From Micromonospora sp. CPCC 205371 (GTDB taxonomy: Bacteria; Actinomycetota; Actinomycetes; Mycobacteriales; Micromonosporaceae): 42,197 nucleotides of DNA. Below the pieces are notes generated by a model. It made no database searches, was not told the DNA's origin, and worked only from the letters and a program-made list of their open reading frames with translations. Shown here piece by piece: positions 38,824 to 42,197 of the stretch (position 1 is the first letter of the stretch; each line of letters opens with the position of its first letter). The stretch covers positions 162,446-204,642 of the forward strand of contig NZ_JAIBNX010000001.1 of the NCBI RefSeq assembly GCF_026130045.1, read 5' to 3'. The position numbers were made by a program, and so were the translations under genes.

Positions 38824-41580
38824 CTAGGCGACCGAGCAGGCCGACCCGTTCAACGTGAACGCGGTCGGCTTGGCGTTCGTACCAGTCCAACTGCCAAGGA
38901 ATCCGAACGTCACCGATCCGTTCGGAGCGATCGTGCCGGTATAGCTGACGTTCCTCGCGGTGACGGTGGCACCGCTCTGGGTCTGCGTGGCGCCCCAGAT
39001 CTGCGAGATCTGCTGCCCGTTCGCGTACGACCACACCAGCGTCCACCCGTTGACGGCTGAGCTGCTGGTGTTCTGGATGCGCACCTCACCCTGGAAGCCG
39101 CCGGTCCACTGGCCGACCACCGAGTACGTCACCGCGCACGTGCCCGCCGGGTTCGAGGTGGGCGGAGTCGTGGGCGGCGTCGTGGGCGGCGTCGTGGGCG
39201 GAGTGGTCGGAGGGGTAGTTGGCGGGGTAGTCGGTGGGGTCGTGGGCGGAGTCGTCGGAGGTGTGGTCGGCGGTGTCGTCGGAGGAGCCCCGGTGCGGTC
39301 CGCGTACAGCACGCCCCGCCCGTTGGTGCCCAGGTAGACCCGGCCGTAGATGCGCGGGTCGCCGGCGAGCGCCTCACCCATGTTGCCGTATTGGTGGGCG
39401 TCGTCGTTGATGCGCAGCCACGTGGTGCCGGTGTTGTCCGACCGGTACACGGCCTTGACGCCGTCGACCGTTCCGACCAGGAAGATCGCCTGGTACGCCT
39501 GCCCGGGCGCCGCGCGTCCAAATGCGACGTTGACGGCCTCGGTGACGTTCGACAGCTTGGTGAAGCTCGTGCCGGAGTTGGTGGAGCGGAACAGCCCGGT
39601 GCTGCCGGCCAGCCAGATGTCGCCTTCGCGTCCCGGTACCGCCTTGAACTTCACGCCCGTGGTCGGCAGGCCGGTGGCCGCCGCCGTGAACGTCTGGCCG
39701 CCGTTGGTGCTGACGTAGAACGTGCCGTTGCTGACGCCGTAGAACTTCTGCGGGTTGACCCGGTCGGACTCGACGACCGCGTTGGCCGGTATGCCCTGCG
39801 ACTGCTGCCAGCTGTTGCCGAAGCCGACCGAGTAGTGCACCTGGATGCCGGAGTCGCCCGGCGCCCACACGAACCGGCTGCCGTCGGCCGCCGCGGCGAT
39901 GGTGCCGCCGGAGGTGGTGCCACCGGGTTCGCCGCCCTGGAACCAGTTGGCCCCGCCATCGGTGGAGAACGCGGCGTGGCTGTCGTTTGGCCGGTCGGCG
40001 TCCGCGAAGTTGCCCGACCGCACCATCACGCTCGGGTTCAGCTCGGCGTAGTCGAGGCTGGTGGTGCTGGTGAAGTACGGCTGCTGGAACATCATCGACG
40101 GTACGGCGTCGAGGTTGGTGTGCCGGAACCCGCCGATGTCACCGAGGCCGCTGACCAGCGGGGCGCCGGACGGCGGGCTGATCAGGTCGAGTACGGCGGT
40201 CTCTTCGAGCCCCTTCACCATCGGCCGGATGGTGACCGTGGTGTTGCTGTCCCAGTTCTTCAGGTTCGTCGACCCGTAGATGGTCGCGCCGGTGCCGTAC
40301 ATGAACCGGTTGCCGTCGAACGGGTCGATCTCCAGAGACTCGGTCATCCAGCCCAGCTTCGGCGTCTCCTCCGGCGGCTGCGGGTTGGCGCCCAAAGTCA
40401 GCCACGGTGCGGAGGAGATATCCATCGTGTAGCGCTTGGTCCTGTTTGGATAGCCGTTCCAGTCCCAGATCCGGGTCCATGTGGCGCCGCCGTCGGTGCT
40501 GCGGAAGAAGATGACGTCTGGCCACCACGAGATCTGGGTGGCGACCATGATGGTGTTCGGCGCGGTGCGGTCGATCGTCAGGCCGCTGTATCCGAAGTAG
40601 TCATCGGAACTGCTCGACGGGATCGGGCTGATCTGCGTCCACGCGCCCGTCGCGGTGTCGTACTTCCAGACGTCGCCCTTGGCACCGTCGTACGGGCCAC
40701 CGGTGTCGCTGGTGGCGATGTAGAGGAAGCCGCCGGCGGTGTCCAGCACTCCCTTGTGGGCAATGTACCCGGTCGGCTGGCCGGCCACCCGCTCCCAGGT
40801 GGTGCCGCCGTTCGTGGTGCGGTAGACGGTGTTTTCCTTGTCCGCCACGCCCACGTAGATGGTCTGCGTGGCGTTTCCGGCGGTGCCGGAGCGCTTGTCG
40901 AACGTCACCCAGACGATGCCCTGGTTGTCGCCCTGGTACACGTCGCCGGGCACCGCCACATAGTTGCCGGCGTTGGGGAAGTTGGTGACCTTCGCCCAGG
41001 TGGCGCCGTAGTCGAGGCTGCGCCACAGGCCATTTCCACTGGGTGCGCCAAGGTACAGCGTGCTGTTGCGGTTGGGGTCGACGGCGAGCCGCTCGCCCAT
41101 GCCGCGGCCGGGCATGTTGCCGCCGAGCTTGAACGGCAGCGGGGTGGTCTGCCAGGTGGTGCCCTTGTCGGTCGAGCGCAGGATGGCGCCGTTGTTGGGA
41201 TCCCAGTCGTTGGTGTACATGCCAGCCGCGACGTATACCCGGTTGGTCTGCACCGGGTCGGTGGCCATGCTGACCACGCCGTTGTACCCCCACCGGTCCC
41301 AGCCCACCCAGTCGAGCAGCGGAATCCAGGACTGGTTCGCTTGGTCCCACCGGTAGGCGCCGCCGATGTCGGTGCGCGCGTAGATCAGGTTGCGTTCGGT
41401 TGGGTTGAAGATGATCCCTGGTACGAACCCGCCGCCATCGATCCGGACGTTCTTCCAGTTGTATGGGTCGGACGCGGCGGCCGACGCTGGCGTCGACGGG
41501 CTGAGGACGACCTGCGGCGCGACAGCCGTCACGCCGGCGGCCACCGCCGCCGCGCGGGCGCCGCCAAGAGTTCTTCGCAT
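38824..41580 (-). CDS. Secreted GH74 xyloglucanase with CBM2
   Basis: A 918-residue secreted enzyme that cleaves the xyloglucan backbone. Signal peptide (residues 1-34, PASAAA), then two seven-bladed beta-propellers of the GH74 fold (about 38-770) with many Asp-box-like repeats (STDKGTTW, TTNGGTTW, STDGGATW, STNGGQTF). DIGGAYRWD near residue 74 contains one of the conserved GH74 acidic positions. A linker of about ten PPTT units (residues ~775-815) joins a CBM2 cellulose-binding module (CAVTYSVVGQWTGGFQGEVRIQN to the final SACSVA, with paired cysteines). ATG 41580 follows GGGAGC and gives the signal peptide. Confidence 0.95.
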   Translation of the reverse strand: MRRTLGGARAAAVAAGVTAVAPQVVLSPSTPASAAASDPYNWKNVRIDGGGFVPGIIFNPTERNLIYARTDIGGAYRWDQANQSWIPLLDWVGWDRWGYNGVVSMATDPVQTNRVYVAAGMYTNDWDPNNGAILRSTDKGTTWQTTPLPFKLGGNMPGRGMGERLAVDPNRNSTLYLGAPSGNGLWRSLDYGATWAKVTNFPNAGNYVAVPGDVYQGDNQGIVWVTFDKRSGTAGNATQTIYVGVADKENTVYRTTNGGTTWERVAGQPTGYIAHKGVLDTAGGFLYIATSDTGGPYDGAKGDVWKYDTATGAWTQISPIPSSSSDDYFGYSGLTIDRTAPNTIMVATQISWWPDVIFFRSTDGGATWTRIWDWNGYPNRTKRYTMDISSAPWLTLGANPQPPEETPKLGWMTESLEIDPFDGNRFMYGTGATIYGSTNLKNWDSNTTVTIRPMVKGLEETAVLDLISPPSGAPLVSGLGDIGGFRHTNLDAVPSMMFQQPYFTSTTSLDYAELNPSVMVRSGNFADADRPNDSHAAFSTDGGANWFQGGEPGGTTSGGTIAAAADGSRFVWAPGDSGIQVHYSVGFGNSWQQSQGIPANAVVESDRVNPQKFYGVSNGTFYVSTNGGQTFTAAATGLPTTGVKFKAVPGREGDIWLAGSTGLFRSTNSGTSFTKLSNVTEAVNVAFGRAAPGQAYQAIFLVGTVDGVKAVYRSDNTGTTWLRINDDAHQYGNMGEALAGDPRIYGRVYLGTNGRGVLYADRTGAPPTTPPTTPPTTPPTTPPTTPPTTPPTTPPTTPPTTPPTTPPTSNPAGTCAVTYSVVGQWTGGFQGEVRIQNTSSSAVNGWTLVWSYANGQQISQIWGATQTQSGATVTARNVSYTGTIAPNGSVTFGFLGSWTGTNAKPTAFTLNGSACSVA
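39158..39287. repeat. 12-base tandem repeat encoding the Thr-Pro linker
   Basis: About ten to eleven copies of a 12-base unit (GTCGTGGGCGGC and variants on the plus strand) encode the PPTT linker of the xyloglucanase. Silent third-position changes show it is old and kept at the protein level, but slippage could change copy number between strains. Confidence 0.85.
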
Positions 41581-41596
41581 TTCGGCTCCCAGGGTG

Positions 41597-41610
41597 CGCA
41601 AGCGCTTTCC
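41597..41610 (-). promoter_or_regulatory. LacI-type operator of the xyloglucanase gene
   Basis: GGAAAGCGCTTGC on the minus strand contains the 8-base palindrome AAGCGCTT (41600-41607), close to the GGAAAGCGCTTTCC type bound by LacI-family sugar repressors. It lies between the start codon and the promoter, an appropriate place for repression. Confidence 0.45.
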
Positions 41611-41735
41611 TAGACGACGACCGCCGCGCACAGCAAAGATCAATGAGGGATCGCGTGCGCGGGTCTGGCTGTCGGAAGCTGCCCATTGCTTCCACTCCGG
41701 CTCCGTGGCAGAGATTCACACACGTAGCTGAGTCG

Positions 41736-41760
41736 TGTCAATAGTTTGGTACGCCAACTA
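41736..41760 (-). promoter_or_regulatory. Xyloglucanase promoter -35 with adjacent palindrome
   Basis: A consensus TTGACA lies at 41741-41736 (minus strand); the -10 is unclear (TGAATC with a 17-base spacer). Directly upstream, TAGTTTGGTACGCCAACTA (41742-41760) is a palindrome with 5-base perfect ends, overlapping the stop codon of the small membrane protein gene. It could be an activator or ROK-type repressor site. Confidence 0.45.
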
Positions 41761-41919
41761 ATTATCGCCGGCTGCCCGGAGCCGCTCCTGCAGGCGGCTG
41801 CGGATCTCCTCGGGGGTGTACGCGCGGCGGCGGCGCTCCGCCCGCACGATGACCGCTCCGGTGGCGGCCACTCCGACGAAGGCCGCCAATCCAAGTACCT
41901 TCCACCAGCGCATCCACAT
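41758..41919 (-). CDS. Small single-TM protein, 53 residues
   Basis: On the minus strand an ATG at 41919 (or 41913) opens 53 (or 51) codons to a TAG at 41758. The product has a short membrane helix (KVLGLAAFVGVAATGAVIV) followed by a charged helix (RAERRRRAYTPEEIRSRLQERL). The pattern is typical of conserved small actinobacterial membrane proteins. TACCCT lies just upstream of ATG 41913, suggesting a leaderless start there. It is divergent from the gene at 41931 with only 11 to 17 bp between starts, so promoters overlap. Function unknown. Confidence 0.65.
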   Translation of the reverse strand: MWMRWWKVLGLAAFVGVAATGAVIVRAERRRRAYTPEEIRSRLQERLRAAGDN

Positions 41920-41930
41920 AGGGTAGTCGC

Positions 41931-42197
41931 ATGGCCGGCACCGCGATCAGCCTTGACGAGGCCGTCAACCTGACCCGTTTGGGCGACCTGTGGCTGTTTC
42001 GGGGCCGGTCGGGGCCCGACCGGGCCATCCAGTTCACCACCAACAGCCCGGTCAACCACGTCGGGATGGCCGTCGTGCTCGAAGACATGCCGCCGTTGAT
42101 GTGGCACGCCGAACTGGGCAAGGCGCAGGGCCAGCTGTGGGGGGGCGGGCCCCCTCCCGGCCGGCCGGCGCCCGCCCCCCCGTCGGGCGGGCCGGGG
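41931..42197 (+). CDS. Permuted NlpC/P60 (YiiX-like) cysteine hydrolase, partial
   Basis: The frame from ATG 41931 is open to the window end. The sequence DLWLFRGRSGPDRAIQ, then NSPVNHVGMAVVLED, then MWHAEL fits the start of a YiiX/YycO-type permuted papain-fold hydrolase, where the motif H-V-G after a G-D-L-x-L-F strand carries the catalytic histidine; the cysteine would lie further downstream, outside the window. After about residue 68 the translation degenerates to Gly/Pro/Ala/Arg because the sequence becomes almost pure G/C. No ribosome site is seen; it may be leaderless. Confidence 0.55.
   Translation, partial: MAGTAISLDEAVNLTRLGDLWLFRGRSGPDRAIQFTTNSPVNHVGMAVVLEDMPPLMWHAELGKAQGQLWGGGPPPGRPAPAPPSGGPG
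42139..42197. other. G/C-only terminal patch, probably unreliable sequence
   Basis: The last 59 bases contain almost no A or T and consist of G and C runs, in the middle of a gene whose codons up to 42138 are normal. This resembles the two internal poly-G patches and probably marks low-quality sequence at a contig end. Confidence 0.65.

Noticed and set aside
38960-39337. Open frame with a Val-Gly-Gly repeat (VVGGVVGG)
   Set aside because: It is the antisense of the Thr-Pro linker of the xyloglucanase.
1-42197. tRNA, rRNA, insertion sequence or phage attachment site
   Set aside because: I saw no cloverleaf, transposase or integrase motifs on either strand; only the small repeats described.

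Overview
The window is high-GC DNA with GTG/TTG starts, ATGA-type gene overlaps, several candidate leaderless genes, and families typical of soil actinomycetes: GH74 xyloglucanase with CBM2, GH18 chitinase, streptogrisin-type protease, SpoIIE/STAS/SigF-type regulators and PadR-ABC modules. A filamentous actinobacterium, probably Micromonosporaceae, is the best guess (inference; no marker gene is present).

Layout. 0-8.3 kb: start of a Ser/Thr kinase leaving the left edge, secreted chitinase, AlkZ-like winged-helix protein, secreted S1 protease, FAD-linked oxidase, oligopeptidase B-like S9 peptidase and a threonine dehydratase-like enzyme. 8.4-11.6 kb: a DUF4352-like membrane protein and a PadR/ABC-ATPase/FtsX-permease operon. 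11.6-13.6 kb: divergent SpoIIE-type phosphatase and STAS antagonist. 13.6-15.4 kb: glycerol kinase between two same-orientation copies of a palindromic repeat. 15.6-18.3 kb: a membrane-anchored protein with a nuclease-like C-terminus, followed by an overlapping small gene; I read these as a candidate toxin-immunity pair. 18.3-25.9 kb: a seven-gene MacAB-like export operon with its own two-component system and two adaptors, plus a divergent lipoprotein. 25.9-28.9 kb: MFS transporter and divergent GntR regulator, mscL, a small protein behind a LexA-type SOS box, and a second PadR. 28.9-32.7 kb: HAAS-ABC fusion, permease, and a second two-component system. 32.7-33.7 kb: gene-free repeat-rich stretch with two more copies of the repeat. 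33.7-38.8 kb: three linked single-TM proteins, a multi-TM protein and a SigF/SigB-type sigma factor. 38.8-42.2 kb: GH74 xyloglucanase, a 53-residue membrane protein, and the start of a permuted NlpC/P60-like gene at the right edge.

How the genes work together. Secreted hydrolases (chitinase, xyloglucanase, protease) fit polymer degradation and have recognisable operator-like sites. The phosphatase, STAS protein and sigma factor are the parts of a partner-switching stress pathway, though they lie 24 kb apart. Two sensor kinase/regulator pairs sit next to ABC exporters, as in envelope-stress or antimicrobial-peptide resistance loci.

Most notable are (1) an approximately 80 bp repeat in four copies, with a long stem and a third half-site, whose arm mismatches are mostly G-U wobbles in one fixed orientation; (2) the toxin-immunity candidate; (3) the SOS-box small gene. 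Caution: several patches collapse to runs of G and C (3.98 kb, 28.13-28.17 kb, the right end, perhaps 31.2 and 32.65 kb) and look like sequence error rather than biology.
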